This document shows, in pieces, positions 1 through 8,480 of a stretch of 64,000 bases of DNA; position 1 is the first letter of the stretch, and each line of letters opens with the position of its first letter. The DNA lies in NCBI RefSeq assembly GCF_003112555.1, contig NZ_BEWB01000003.1:124001-188000 (forward strand). Reading direction: 5' to 3'. The translations under genes were made by a program, and so were the position numbers. Below the pieces are notes generated by a model that saw only the letters and a program-made list of their open reading frames with translations, did no database searches and was not told where the DNA came from. The stretch is from Streptomyces coelicoflavus (GTDB lineage: Bacteria > Actinomycetota > Actinomycetes > Streptomycetales > Streptomycetaceae).

Positions 1-1525
1 CTCCGCCCTCCGCAGCAACACCGCCGCCACCGCACCGCCCAGCAACACCGCCACCGCCCCCACCAACTGGCTGCTCTCCACGCCGGAGGAGAACGCGTCG
101 AGGACCCGCCCCCGCTCCCCCTCCCCCCGTGCCGAGGCCAGCGCCGCAGGGAGCGACGCCGCCGCGACGGGCGTCAGCGCCGCGAACCGAGAGGTCAGCA
201 CCGCGCCCAGCACGGCCACGCCCAGGCCGTTGCCGAACTCCGCCAGCGTGCCGTTGACCCCGGCGCCGACCCCTGCTTTGGCCGGCGGGATCGCGCTCAT
301 CAGCGCGTGGGCCATCGCCGGGTTGCCGAGCGCGCACCCCACACCGATCAGCAGCAGCCCCAGCAGGGTGCCCGCGTATCCCTGCCCGGTCAGCGTCGCG
401 ACGGCCACCAGGCCCGCCGACATCAGCACCATGCTGAGCAGCACCGCCACCGGCGTGCCGAGCCTGGCCAGCCACTTCGCCGCCACGCCGGAGAAGTTCA
501 GCAGCACCACCGTCAGCGCCAGCGGCGCGGTCCGCAGCCCGGCCTCCAGCGGGCCGTACCCGAGGACGAACTGGAGGTGCTGGGTGAGCAGGAACAGCGC
601 CCCGCCCATCCCGAAGGTGATCAGCACGAGACCGGCCACCGCGCCGGTGAACCGCTGGTCGCGGAAGAAGGTGAGGTCGAGCATCGGGTACGGGACGCGG
701 CTCTCCCAGTGGGCGAAGAGGGCGAGTACTCCGACGGCTACGGCGGCCGTGGCCAGGACCCGGCCCGACGTCCAGCCGTACTCGGGGCCGGAGATGATCG
801 CGTAGACCAGTGCGGCCATGCCGATCGTGGACAGGACGGCGCCGAGCAGGTCGGGGCGGTCGCCCTGCCGGTTCTTCGACTCCGGGACCAGGGTCACGAC
901 GGCGACCAGCCCGAGGGCCACCACCGGCAGGTTGATCAGGAAGATCGCTCCCCACCAGAAGTGGTCGAGGACGAAGTCGCCGATCAGCGGCCCGCAGGCG
1001 AAGCCGAGCGCGCTGACCGCGCTCCAGACACCGATCGCCTTCGCGTGCTCGGCGGGCGCGAAGATCTGCATGACCACGGCGAGCGTGGTGGTCAGCAGCA
1101 GGGCACCGCCGACGCCCATGCCGGCCCGCGCCGCGATCAACTGGCCGGTGGTGTCCGCGAGTCCGGCCGCCAGTGAGCCGACGCCGAACAGGGCGAGGCC
1201 GGTGGCCAGCATCTTCCTGCGGCCGATGGGGGTCCCCCCGCGCCCTTAAGGCGTGGGGGAGGTCGGCCGCGCTGCCGGCGGTGAGCAGCAGGCCGGACTG
1301 GACGAGCGAGTAGGCGTTGATCATCCACTGGATGTCCGAGGTGGCCGCGCCCAGCTCGTCGGTGAGCGAGGGGATGGCCACGTTCAGCACGGTGTTGTCC
1401 AGGACCACCGTCAGCTGGGCGAGGCTGATGACACCGAGGATCAGCCAGCGCTGCGGGTGGCCCTGGACCGGGGGCGCGGGTTCCCGTTCCCGGTCCTTGG
1501 CGGATTCCTGGGGCGACGTCGTCAT
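1..1525 (-). pseudogene. MFS drug exporter (DHA2/EmrB-QacA type), frameshifted by a short palindromic insertion; 3' end beyond left edge
   Basis: Starting at ATG 1525 the product begins MTTSPQESAKD and soon gives the first transmembrane segment of a 14-TM drug:H+ antiporter (ISLAQLTVVLDNTVLNVAIP, then WMINAYSLVQSGLLLTAGSAAD). Just after the loop Asp of the family's GxxaDrxGrrk motif, about 31 extra bases shift the frame. The remainder (IGRRKMLATGLALFGVGSL and later helices) continues in another frame to base 1. The intact reading would place the exporter in the inner membrane, extruding hydrophobic or cationic drugs. As written, translation from 1525 would make only one to two helices followed by out-of-frame residues. 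I infer a pseudogene, or a strain-specific or assembly indel. There is no convincing ribosome site directly upstream, so a leaderless transcript is possible. Confidence 0.8.
1228..1261. repeat. Short GC-rich palindromic insertion inside the MFS gene
   Basis: About 31 bp that do not fit the exporter's reading frame form a near-perfect hairpin: arms TCCCCC-A-CGCC and GGGCG-C-GGGGGGA around a TTAA centre (minus-strand reading). Removing them restores GAC-xxx-ATC-GGC-CGC-AGG-AAG, the conserved DxIGRRK loop. The insert also brings an in-frame TTA codon. Another hairpin with the same GTGGGGGAGG edge lies at 24535-24569, so this may be a small mobile palindrome family. I do not assign a family name. 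Confidence 0.6.
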
Positions 1526-1528
1526 GCT

Positions 1529-1561
1529 GTACAGCGTATAGGAGACTCCTATACGCTGTAC
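1529..1561. promoter_or_regulatory. 33-bp perfect inverted repeat (operator) abutting the MFS start
   Basis: Two 16-bp arms (GTACAGCGTATAGGAG and its exact complement) surround a single base at 1545 and end 3 bp before ATG 1525. On the minus strand TATACG in the proximal arm lies about 10 bases upstream of the ATG, which would suit the -10 of a leaderless transcript. Length and symmetry are typical of TetR- or MarR-family operators on drug exporters. No regulator gene is divergent from it here, so the cognate repressor may lie left of the window. Confidence 0.7.
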
Positions 1562-1586
1562 AACGGTTTCGCGTCCGGGACGGCGG

Positions 1587-3827
1587 TCAGGCCGTCGGCG
1601 ACGTCAGGTCGTAGAAGGTGGCCGAGCCGACCGTCACCTCCTTGAAATTGGCCTCGACCCACGAGGTGATCCGGGACGCGGTACCGGAGTCGCCGCCCAT
1701 GCCACCCCCCGCGCCGCCACCGATGAAGTAGTGGATCCGGCCGTCAGCCACGTACTTCTTGAACTGGGCCGGCGTCGGCGACGGGTCGGTGCCGTTGAAG
1801 CCGCCGATCGCCATCACCGGGTCGCCGGTGCCGAGCTGGTAGCTCGCGGCGTTCTGGGAGCCGACCGAGGCGGCAACCCAGGTGTAGGCGTCGGCGTCGG
1901 TCTCCAGCAGCTTCTTCGCCTCGTCGCCGACCTCGGCGCCGTTGAGCAGGCCGCCCATGCCGCCGCCGCCCGCGCCCATGCGGCCGCCTTCGCCGGACGG
2001 GCCGCCGGCCGGACCGCCGTTCTGGCGGTTCTGGCCGTTGGGCGTCTGACCGTTGGGCGTCTGGCCGTTCTGGCCGGTGCCTCCGGCGCCCGGGGCGGTG
2101 CCGCCACCGGGGAAGCCGCCGGGGCCGCCCTGCCCCTGGTTCTGCCCCTGGCCCTGACCGGGCGCGTTCCCGCCGCCCGGGAAGCCGCCGCCCCCGGGGC
2201 CGCCGTCCCCACCGCCGCCGCCGGGACCGCCGCCCCGCATGCTCGCGCCGGACGGGCCGGCCGTGACGATGGAGCCGCTGTGCCCCTCCCGCAGGGTGCT
2301 CAGCGTGTACGCGGTGGGCGCGGCCAGCGACGCCACGAGGCCGAGGCCCGCCGCCGCGAGGGCGGTCCGCCGGCCCAGCCGGCCGGCGAAGACCAGCCCG
2401 AGCGCGGCGACCAGGCCGCCGGCCAGGACCGGCACCTTCAGCCAGGGCAGGTAGTCGGGCGTGCGGTCGAGCAGGACGTAGCCCCAGGCCGCGCTCGCCG
2501 TGACGGCGGCGGCGAGGGCGAGCGACGCCCAGATACGTTCCCGCCGCTCCCACAGCGTCGCCGCGCCCATGCCGACGACCGCCGCCAGGTACGGCGCGAG
2601 GGCCACCGTGTAGTACTGGTGGAAGATGCCGGCCATGTAGCTGAAGACGGCCGCGGTCATCAGCAGCGACCCGCCCCAGACCAGGAAGGACCCGCGCACC
2701 GTGTCCGTGCGGCCGGCGAGGCGCGTGGCGACCAGGCCCGCGACGAGGAGGATCAGGGCGGCCGGGAGCAGCCAGGAGATCTGGCCGCCGATCTCGGAGT
2801 TGAACATCCGGTCCCAGCCGGTCTCGCCCCACTGCCCGCCGCTCCCGCCGCCGGGACCGCCCCCGCCGCCGACGCTGCCGGTCTCCTCGCCGTTGAGGCG
2901 GCCGAGGCCGTTGTAGCCGAAGGTCAGCTCCAGGAAGCTGTTGTGCTGCGAGCCGCCGATGTACGGCCGGGACGACGCCGGCCACAGCTCCACGACCGCG
3001 ACCCACCAGCCACCGGAGACGACGATCGCGGCGGTCGCCAGCGCGAGCTGCCCGAGGCGTTTTCCGAGCCGGACCGGGGCGCAGACGCCGTAGACGAGGG
3101 CGAGCGCGGGCAGGATCAGGAAGGCCTGGAGGGTCTTCGCCAGGAACGCGAGGCCGATCGCGGCGCCCGCCCACACCAGCCACCTGGTCCGGCCGTCCTC
3201 CAGCGCCCGTACGACGAGGTAGCAGGCGACGGACATCAGCAGGGCGAGGAGCGCGTCCGGGTTGTTGAAGCGGAACATCAGCGCGGCGACGGGCGTGAGC
3301 GCGAGGACGGCACCCGCGATCAGCCCGGCCGCGGGGCCGAACCGGCGGCGCACGGCCGCGTACACGACGGCGACGGTGGCCACCCCCATCAGCACCTCGG
3401 GGACGAGGACCGACCAGGAGGAGAGGCCGAACATCCGCACCGCCATCGCCATCGGCCACAGCGCGGCCGGGGGTTTGTCGACGGTGATGGCGTTGCCCGC
3501 GTCCAGCGAGCCGAAGAAGAACGCCTTCCAGGACTGGCTGCCCGCCTGCACGGCCGCCGAGTAGAAGGAGTTGGCGTAGCCGGAGGCGCTCAGGTTGTAG
3601 AGGTAGAGGACGGCGGTGGCCAGCAGGAGGCCGAGGAAGGCGGGGCGCACCCAGCGAGGGTCCTCGGGGCGGCCGCGCCACAGCCGGCCGAACCCGGGCC
3701 GCCGGCTCCGGCGGTGGGCGGACGGCACCCCGGACGGCGGCCCGGACGGCGGCCCTCCGTCCTCGTCGGCGGGCGTGGGCGTGCGGTCGGTGCGCATGCG
3801 CGCGAGCGGGTCGTGGTGCGTCGTCAT
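1587..3827 (-). CDS. GT39/ArnT-like polyprenyl-phosphate sugar transferase, integral membrane
   Basis: 746 aa from ATG 3827 (MTTHHDPLARMRTDR). After a hydrophilic 60-residue N-terminus, about a dozen membrane segments begin at FLGLLLATAVLYLYNLSASG, followed by the luminal loop of PMT-type enzymes with acidic residues (DAGNAITVDKPPAALWPMA) and FNNPDALLALLMSVACYLVVR. A Gly/Gln/Asn-rich extracytoplasmic stretch (about residues 480-610) precedes a soluble C-terminal domain (DADAYTWVAASVGSQNAASY to the end). Such proteins move sugars from polyprenyl-phosphate donors to cell-surface acceptors. The start overlaps the stop of the upstream GT2/GtrA gene by 4 bp (ATGA), so the two are translationally coupled; the partner would supply and flip the lipid-linked sugar. 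Acceptor and sugar cannot be read from sequence. Confidence 0.82.
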   Translation of the reverse strand: MTTHHDPLARMRTDRTPTPADEDGGPPSGPPSGVPSAHRRSRRPGFGRLWRGRPEDPRWVRPAFLGLLLATAVLYLYNLSASGYANSFYSAAVQAGSQSWKAFFFGSLDAGNAITVDKPPAALWPMAMAVRMFGLSSWSVLVPEVLMGVATVAVVYAAVRRRFGPAAGLIAGAVLALTPVAALMFRFNNPDALLALLMSVACYLVVRALEDGRTRWLVWAGAAIGLAFLAKTLQAFLILPALALVYGVCAPVRLGKRLGQLALATAAIVVSGGWWVAVVELWPASSRPYIGGSQHNSFLELTFGYNGLGRLNGEETGSVGGGGGPGGGSGGQWGETGWDRMFNSEIGGQISWLLPAALILLVAGLVATRLAGRTDTVRGSFLVWGGSLLMTAAVFSYMAGIFHQYYTVALAPYLAAVVGMGAATLWERRERIWASLALAAAVTASAAWGYVLLDRTPDYLPWLKVPVLAGGLVAALGLVFAGRLGRRTALAAAGLGLVASLAAPTAYTLSTLREGHSGSIVTAGPSGASMRGGGPGGGGGDGGPGGGGFPGGGNAPGQGQGQNQGQGGPGGFPGGGTAPGAGGTGQNGQTPNGQTPNGQNRQNGGPAGGPSGEGGRMGAGGGGMGGLLNGAEVGDEAKKLLETDADAYTWVAASVGSQNAASYQLGTGDPVMAIGGFNGTDPSPTPAQFKKYVADGRIHYFIGGGAGGGMGGDSGTASRITSWVEANFKEVTVGSATFYDLTSPTA

Positions 3828-5218
3828 CGGGCGTTCCTCGGGTCGGTGCCGGCGGGGCGTACGGGCACGGGGGCCGTGGAGTCTGTAGGAGCCGTGGCGG
3901 CCGTAGGAGCCGTGGAGTCCGTAGGAGCCGCAGGGGCCGTAGGAGCCGCGGGGGCCGTAGGAACCGCGGGGGCCGTAGGGGCCGTGTCCGGGAAGACCCA
4001 GGCGCGGAAGAGCAGGAAGCGCAGCACGGTGGCGGCGAGGTTGGCGGCGATCAGCACCGCCAGCTCGGTGGAGTGGTCCGGGTCGGCCGTCGCCGCGCTC
4101 AGGGCGGCGAGCGAACCGCTGGTCAGCGCGAGGCCGATGCCGAAGACCACCAGGCCCTGCGCCTGGTGCCGCACGGCGCCGCCCCGGCCCCGTACCCCGA
4201 AGGTGAGCCTCCGGTTGGCGGCGGTGTTGGCGACCGCCGAGACCAGCAGGGCGAGCGCGTTGGCGGACTGGGAGCCGGCGAAGTGGCGGAAGCCGCTGTA
4301 GAGGACGAGGTAGAACAGGGTGGACAGGGCGCCGACGACGCAGAAGCCGACGAGCTGCCGGGCCAGCCCCTGCGGCACGCCGGTCAGGTCGCGGTCGCGC
4401 GGGTCGTCGCCGAAGGGGCGGACCAGCCGGTCCAGCGGCAGCGAACCGGTGGCGAGTGCCCTGCCGACCCGCCACACGCCCTTGAGGTCGTCGGTCGCCG
4501 TCCGCACGAGTTGCACGGTCGAGTCCGGGTCGTCGACCCAGTCGACCGGCACCTCGTGGATCCGGCACCCGGCGCGCTCGGCGAGCACCAGCATCTCGGT
4601 GTCGAAGAACCAGCCGGTGTCCTCCACCAGCGGCAGCAGCACCCGGGCCACGTCCCTGCGGATCGCCTTGAAACCGCACTGGGCGTCGGAGAAGCGGGCC
4701 TGGAGGGAGCCGCGCAGGATGAGGTTGTAGCCGCGGGAGATGAACTCCCGCTTGGCGCCGCGCACCACCCGCGAACTGCGGGCGAGCCGGGAGCCGATCG
4801 CGAGGTCCGAGTGGCCCGAGATCAGCGGCGCCACCAGCGGCAGCAGCGCGTTCAGGTCGGTGGAGAGGTCGACGTCCATGTAGGCCAGGACCGGGGCGTC
4901 CGAGGCCGACCAGACGGCCCCGAGGGCCCGGCCGCGCCCCTTCTGCTCCAGCCGGACCGACCGGACCGCCGCGAGGTCGGCCGCCAGCCGGGCCGCGGCC
5001 TGCGGGGTGCCGTCCGTGGAGGCGTTGTCGGCGACCGTGATGCGGAAGGCGTAGGGGAACGTACGGGAGAGGTGCTCGTGCAGTCTCAGGACGCACGGTC
5101 CCAGGTCCTTCTCCTCGTTGTAGACGGGGATCACCACGTCCAGGACAGGCGTCCCGGCTGCCGCGGCCGGGAGGTGCTCCCGCGCCGGCAGGGAGCCGGG
5201 AGAAGAGTCGGTTCGCAT
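3824..5218 (-). CDS. GT2 family dolichol-phosphate-mannose-synthase-like glycosyltransferase with C-terminal GtrA domain
   Basis: 464 aa from ATG 5218 (MRTDSSPGSL). Residues about 25-250 are a GT-A fold GT2 domain (VLDVVIPVYNEEKDLGPCV, the DVD metal motif in AYMDVDLSTDL, and QCGFKAIRRDVARVLLP). Residues about 300-420 form a four-helix GtrA domain (RQLVGFCVVGALSTLFYLVL). The enzyme should charge polyprenyl phosphate with a sugar at the inner membrane; the GtrA part is thought to help flip it. The last 45 residues are low-complexity Ala/Pro/Thr encoded by a tandem DNA repeat. It begins 14 bp after the histidine kinase stop and overlaps the next transferase gene by 4 bp, making it part of a regulator-kinase-GT-GT operon. 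Confidence 0.88.
   Translation of the reverse strand: MRTDSSPGSLPAREHLPAAAAGTPVLDVVIPVYNEEKDLGPCVLRLHEHLSRTFPYAFRITVADNASTDGTPQAAARLAADLAAVRSVRLEQKGRGRALGAVWSASDAPVLAYMDVDLSTDLNALLPLVAPLISGHSDLAIGSRLARSSRVVRGAKREFISRGYNLILRGSLQARFSDAQCGFKAIRRDVARVLLPLVEDTGWFFDTEMLVLAERAGCRIHEVPVDWVDDPDSTVQLVRTATDDLKGVWRVGRALATGSLPLDRLVRPFGDDPRDRDLTGVPQGLARQLVGFCVVGALSTLFYLVLYSGFRHFAGSQSANALALLVSAVANTAANRRLTFGVRGRGGAVRHQAQGLVVFGIGLALTSGSLAALSAATADPDHSTELAVLIAANLAATVLRFLLFRAWVFPDTAPTAPAVPTAPAAPTAPAAPTDSTAPTAATAPTDSTAPVPVRPAGTDPRNAR
3871..3985. repeat. Degenerate tandem repeat of a GGCCGTAGGAGCCG-like unit
   Basis: Roughly 15-18 bp units recur about seven times and encode the Ala-Pro-Thr/Ser tail (APTAPAAPT, APTDSTAP) of the GT2/GtrA protein. 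Length probably varies between strains. Confidence 0.7.
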
Positions 5219-5232
5219 GGGACCGACACTTC

Positions 5233-6783
5233 TCAACTCCCCTGTCGTACCCGTGTGCTGGGACTGTGCCGTGCCTGTGAGTGCACCGGCGCGTCCGGCC
5301 GGTCGTGAACCGCGGGCAGGTACACGGTGAAGACCGTCCGCCCCGGGGCGCTGTCGACGGTCACGCCGCCGCCGTGCGCGGCCGTCACGGCCTGCACGAT
5401 GGCGAGCCCCAGGCCCGTCGAACCGGTCGCGCGGGAGCGCGCGGAGTCGCCGCGGGCGAACCGTTCGAAGACGTGCGGCAGCAACCCGGCCGGGATGCCG
5501 GGCCCGTCGTCCTCGACGTCCACGCACAGCCACTCCCCGCCGCGCCGCACGCGTGCGGTGACGGTGGTGCCCGGCGGGGTGTGGTTGCGGGCGTTGCCGA
5601 GCAGGTTGACCAGCACCTGCTGGAGCCGGGCGGGGTCCGCCGCCACCGGGGCCGGCTCGTCGGGCAGGTCGAGCCGCCAGGTGTGGTCGAGGCCGGCCGC
5701 GCGGGCGTCGCTGACGCTGTCCACGACGAGCGGTACGAGGTCGGTCCGGCCGAACTCCAGCGGCCGCCCGGCGTCCAGGCGGGCGAGCAGCAGCAGGTCC
5801 TCGACCAGCAGGGTCATGCGGCCGGCCTCGGACTCGATGCGGCCCAGCGCGTGCCGGGTGTCGGGGCCGACCCGTTCGCCTCCCCGGCGGGTGAGTTCGG
5901 CGTAGCCGCGGATGGAGGCGAGGGGGGTGCGCAGTTCGTGGCTGGCGTCGGCGACGAACTGCCGGACCCGCGTCTCGCTCCGCTGGCGGGCGTGCAGTGC
6001 CCCGTGGACGTGGTCCAGCATGCGGTTGAGCGCGGAGCCGACCCGGCCGACCTCGGTGTGCGGGTCGCACTCGGACTCCGGGACCCGTTCGTCGAGGTTC
6101 ACCTCGCCCGCGTGCAGGGGCAGTTCGGAGACCCGGCCGGCGGTGGCGGCGACCCGGCGCAGGGGGCGGGTGGCGACGCCGACGATGACGGTCCCGGCGA
6201 GGGAGGCGGCGACCAGACCGGCGGCGGTGACGCTGGCCTCCACGAGGACCAGGGTGCCGATGGTGTCGTCGACGTCGGAGGTGGGCAGGGCGGCGTAGTA
6301 GCCGTCGTGGTACTCGACGCGGTAGTCACCGAGGTTGGGGATCTCGACGGTGTGCGGTTCGCCGTCCCGGGGGACGGAGGCGAGCGCGGTGCGCTGGGTC
6401 CCGTCGAGGGAGACCGGCGTCGTCCTGCTCGGGTACGTGCTCTCGTCGTCCTTCAGGCCGTACTTGGCCTCGACGACCTCGCCGCCCTGTGTCTCGGCGA
6501 CGATCGTGTCGCGCGGCTGGGGGCCGCCGTGCGTGACGAACCCGTCGAGGTCCGTTCGCTGCGGGCCCACGCCGCCGGGCCCCGGATCGCCGGGCGGCCC
6601 GATTCCGGACACCCGCCGCGCGACCTCGCCCACCTGCCGGTCCAGCTGCTCGTACAGGTGGGAGCGCAGCGCCAGGGTCGTCACCGTGCCGATCACCGCG
6701 CACACCACCGCGATCAGCGCCACGGAGGCGACGACGAGCCGCGTCCGCAGGGTCCGCGGCCGCGGTCGTCGCCACCGGGTCAT
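5233..6783 (-). CDS. Two-component sensor histidine kinase (HAMP-HisKA-HATPase)
   Basis: 516 aa. ATG 6783 overlaps the response-regulator stop as ATGA. TM1 is at about residues 15-38 (LVVASVALIAVVCAVIG), followed by a roughly 140-residue extracytoplasmic sensor segment, TM2 at about 183-205, HAMP, then HisKA with the phospho-acceptor in FVADASHELRTPLASIRGY (His about 285). The HATPase_c domain has an N box (LVNLLGNARNHT), G1 (DVEDDGPGIP) and G2 (GSTGLGLAIV). All catalytic residues are present. It should autophosphorylate in response to an envelope signal and pass phosphate to the adjacent OmpR-type regulator; the two envelope glycosyltransferases downstream suggest a cell-surface stress role (inference). 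Confidence 0.93.
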   Translation of the reverse strand: MTRWRRPRPRTLRTRLVVASVALIAVVCAVIGTVTTLALRSHLYEQLDRQVGEVARRVSGIGPPGDPGPGGVGPQRTDLDGFVTHGGPQPRDTIVAETQGGEVVEAKYGLKDDESTYPSRTTPVSLDGTQRTALASVPRDGEPHTVEIPNLGDYRVEYHDGYYAALPTSDVDDTIGTLVLVEASVTAAGLVAASLAGTVIVGVATRPLRRVAATAGRVSELPLHAGEVNLDERVPESECDPHTEVGRVGSALNRMLDHVHGALHARQRSETRVRQFVADASHELRTPLASIRGYAELTRRGGERVGPDTRHALGRIESEAGRMTLLVEDLLLLARLDAGRPLEFGRTDLVPLVVDSVSDARAAGLDHTWRLDLPDEPAPVAADPARLQQVLVNLLGNARNHTPPGTTVTARVRRGGEWLCVDVEDDGPGIPAGLLPHVFERFARGDSARSRATGSTGLGLAIVQAVTAAHGGGVTVDSAPGRTVFTVYLPAVHDRPDAPVHSQARHSPSTRVRQGS

Positions 6784-7517
6784 GCCGCGGGCTTGATGAG
6801 GTACCCGGCGCCGCGCCGGGTGTGGATCATCGGTTCGCGCCCGGCGTCGATCTTCCGCCGCAGGTAGGAGATGTACAGCTCCACGACGTTGGCCTGCCCG
6901 CCGAAGTCGTACGACCACACGCGGTCCAGGATCTGCGCCTTGCTCAGCACCCGCCGCGGATTGCGCATCAGGAAGCGCAGCAGTTCGAACTCGGTGGCGG
7001 TGAGGTGGATGCCGTCGCCGCCCCGGGTGACCTCGTGGCTGTCCTCGTCGAGGGTGAGGTCGCCGACGACCAGGACGGAGTCGGAGCGCCGGTCGGCGGC
7101 GCCGGAACGCCGGATCAGTCCGCGCAGCCGGGCGACGACCTCCTCCAGGCTGAACGGCTTGGTGACGTAGTCGTCCCCGCCCGCGGTCAGTCCGGCGATC
7201 CGGTCCTCGACCGCGTCCTTGGCGGTCAGGAACAGCACCGGCACGTCCGGCAGGTCGCGGCGCAGCCGCCCCAGCACGCTCAGGCCGTCCATGTCGGGCA
7301 GCATCATGTCCAGTACGACGGCGTCGGGCCGGAAGTCGCGCGCGGTCCGCACGGCGCCGAGGCCGTCGCCCGCGCTGCGGATCTGCCAGCCCTCGTAGCG
7401 CAGGGCCATGGACAGCAGCTCGGTGATGGACTGCTCGTCGTCCACTACAAGCACCCGGACGGGGCTCCCGTCCGGCCTGAGCAGTTCGGTGTGCCCCTGG
7501 GGCGAGGTCGTGGTCAT
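6780..7517 (-). CDS. OmpR/PhoB-family response regulator
   Basis: 245 aa. The N-terminal receiver (about 20-135) has the acidic pair VVDDE, the phospho-acceptor Asp in AVVLDMMLPDMDG, LFLTAKD and YVTKPFSLEE. The C-terminal winged helix (about 150-243) ends in the typical EPMIHTRRGAGYLIKP. It is first in an operon with its kinase (4-bp overlap) and two glycosyltransferases. A direct-repeat/palindrome element lies just upstream (7539-7581) and is a candidate autoregulatory site. Confidence 0.94.
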   Translation of the reverse strand: MTTTSPQGHTELLRPDGSPVRVLVVDDEQSITELLSMALRYEGWQIRSAGDGLGAVRTARDFRPDAVVLDMMLPDMDGLSVLGRLRRDLPDVPVLFLTAKDAVEDRIAGLTAGGDDYVTKPFSLEEVVARLRGLIRRSGAADRRSDSVLVVGDLTLDEDSHEVTRGGDGIHLTATEFELLRFLMRNPRRVLSKAQILDRVWSYDFGGQANVVELYISYLRRKIDAGREPMIHTRRGAGYLIKPAA

Positions 7518-7538
7518 GGCGGACAGCCTGTCGGGGCG

Positions 7539-7581
7539 CTCTGAGAGGGTCCTTTCCCCAACCTGTGATTTCTCTGAGAAA
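7539..7581. promoter_or_regulatory. Repeated CTCTGAGA motif upstream of the response-regulator operon
   Basis: CTCTGAGAG at 7539 and CTCTGAGAA at 7572 are direct repeats 33 bp apart (about three helical turns); the second lies inside the palindrome TTTCTC-T-GAGAAA (7569-7581). The site sits 22-64 bp before the start of the operon. OmpR-type regulators bind direct repeats, so autoregulation is plausible but unproven. Confidence 0.35.
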
Positions 7582-7662
7582 CCCTCGGGGCCGCCCCTCA
7601 GGTGCCGCGCCCTCCGGTGCCGCCCCCCAGTGCCCCCGGTGCCGCGCCTCCGGTGCCGCCCC

Positions 7663-8346
7663 TCAGGCGTCCGCGGTCAGCCCCTCCGCCGTGAGGGTGA
7701 GGTGCCGGACCAGTACCTCGGCCGCGGTGTCGGCGTCGCGGGCCAGCGCCGCCTCCTCCAGCCTGCGGTGCTCCTCGACGCCGTCCCGGCCGGGATTGCG
7801 GTGCGTCGACCAGCGGCGGGCCAGTTCGCTCGCCGTCCACAGCCGGTCGAAGGTCTCCAGCAGCACGGGGTTGCCGCAGCCCTCCATCAGGGCGCGGTGG
7901 AAGAGCCGGTGCGCCTCGGACCACGCCTCGCTGTAGTACTCGCCCTCCTCGGGCACGTACACGGGCGTGCGGGACAGCCGGTGGTGGGCGGCGCGCACCC
8001 GGGCCTCCCAGTCGACGTCGCCCCGCTCGACGGACATGCGCAGCAGCACCGGTTCGACGGTGCGGCGGGCCTCCGCGATCTCCTGCCAGCGGCGGTCCGA
8101 GTGGGCGGGGACGGCGAAGCCGCGGTTGGGCAGCCGTTCGGCGAGCCCGTCGCCGACCACCCGTACGAGCGCCTCGCGCACCACGGCCAGGCTCACGCCC
8201 CGCTCCTTGGCGAGGTCCTGCGGCTTGAGGGCGGCGCCGGGGGCGTGCTCGCCGCGCATGATCGCGTCCCGCAGCTGGGCGTAGACCTGCTCGGAGAGCA
8301 TCCGCTTTCCCGGCGGCGGGGACGGGGTGGGGCCGGTCTGAGTCAT
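7663..8346 (-). CDS. GntR-family transcriptional regulator, FadR/FCD subfamily
   Basis: 227 aa. The N-terminal winged helix (about 15-85: MLSEQVYAQLRDAIMRGEH, then GVSLAVVREALVRVVGDGL) is followed by an all-helical FCD ligand domain (about 90-220) with Asp/His residues usual for its metal site (EAHRLFHRALMEG, EEHRRLEEAAL). It is divergent from the PEBP-dmdR2 pair with 134 bp between starts, and a palindrome of the kind FCD regulators bind lies at 8372-8383. It probably represses itself and the divergent genes. The effector, likely a small organic acid, is unknown. Confidence 0.9.
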   Translation of the reverse strand: MTQTGPTPSPPPGKRMLSEQVYAQLRDAIMRGEHAPGAALKPQDLAKERGVSLAVVREALVRVVGDGLAERLPNRGFAVPAHSDRRWQEIAEARRTVEPVLLRMSVERGDVDWEARVRAAHHRLSRTPVYVPEEGEYYSEAWSEAHRLFHRALMEGCGNPVLLETFDRLWTASELARRWSTHRNPGRDGVEEHRRLEEAALARDADTAAEVLVRHLTLTAEGLTADA

Positions 8347-8371
8347 GGAGGCAGCATAGACGATCCCTTGA

Positions 8372-8383
8372 ATAATCGATTAT
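8372..8383. promoter_or_regulatory. ATAATCGATTAT palindrome, likely GntR operator
   Basis: Perfect 12-bp palindrome in an AT-rich island (8365-8400) in an otherwise GC-rich divergent intergenic region, 26 bp upstream of the GntR start. AT-rich dyads of this size suit FadR-type GntR dimers. Confidence 0.55.
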
Positions 8384-8480
8384 CGGTGTTATGGTCGATT
8401 GCAGCGGCCGGTAGCGAACGGCCGCCCACGACACGGCACGGCCCGCCCCCAGGGCCGTCCCGCTCGAAAGGAACGACGCG

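Noticed and set aside
1731..4301. 856-codon open frame on the + strand opposite the GT39 and GT2/GtrA genes
   Set aside because: High-GC antisense shadow: Arg/Ala/Gly/Asp-rich without domains, while the minus frames encode clear membrane and GT2 motifs.
3828..5096. In-frame extension of the GT39 gene upstream to 5096 (giving 1169 aa)
   Set aside because: The extra residues are Arg/Pro/Gly-rich out-of-frame reading of the GT2 gene; ATG 3827 with ATGA overlap is the natural start.
8347..8480. DmdR/IdeR iron box controlling the PEBP-dmdR2 operon
   Set aside because: No TTAGGTTAGGCTAACCTAA-like 19-mer could be seen; only the GntR-type AT-rich dyad.
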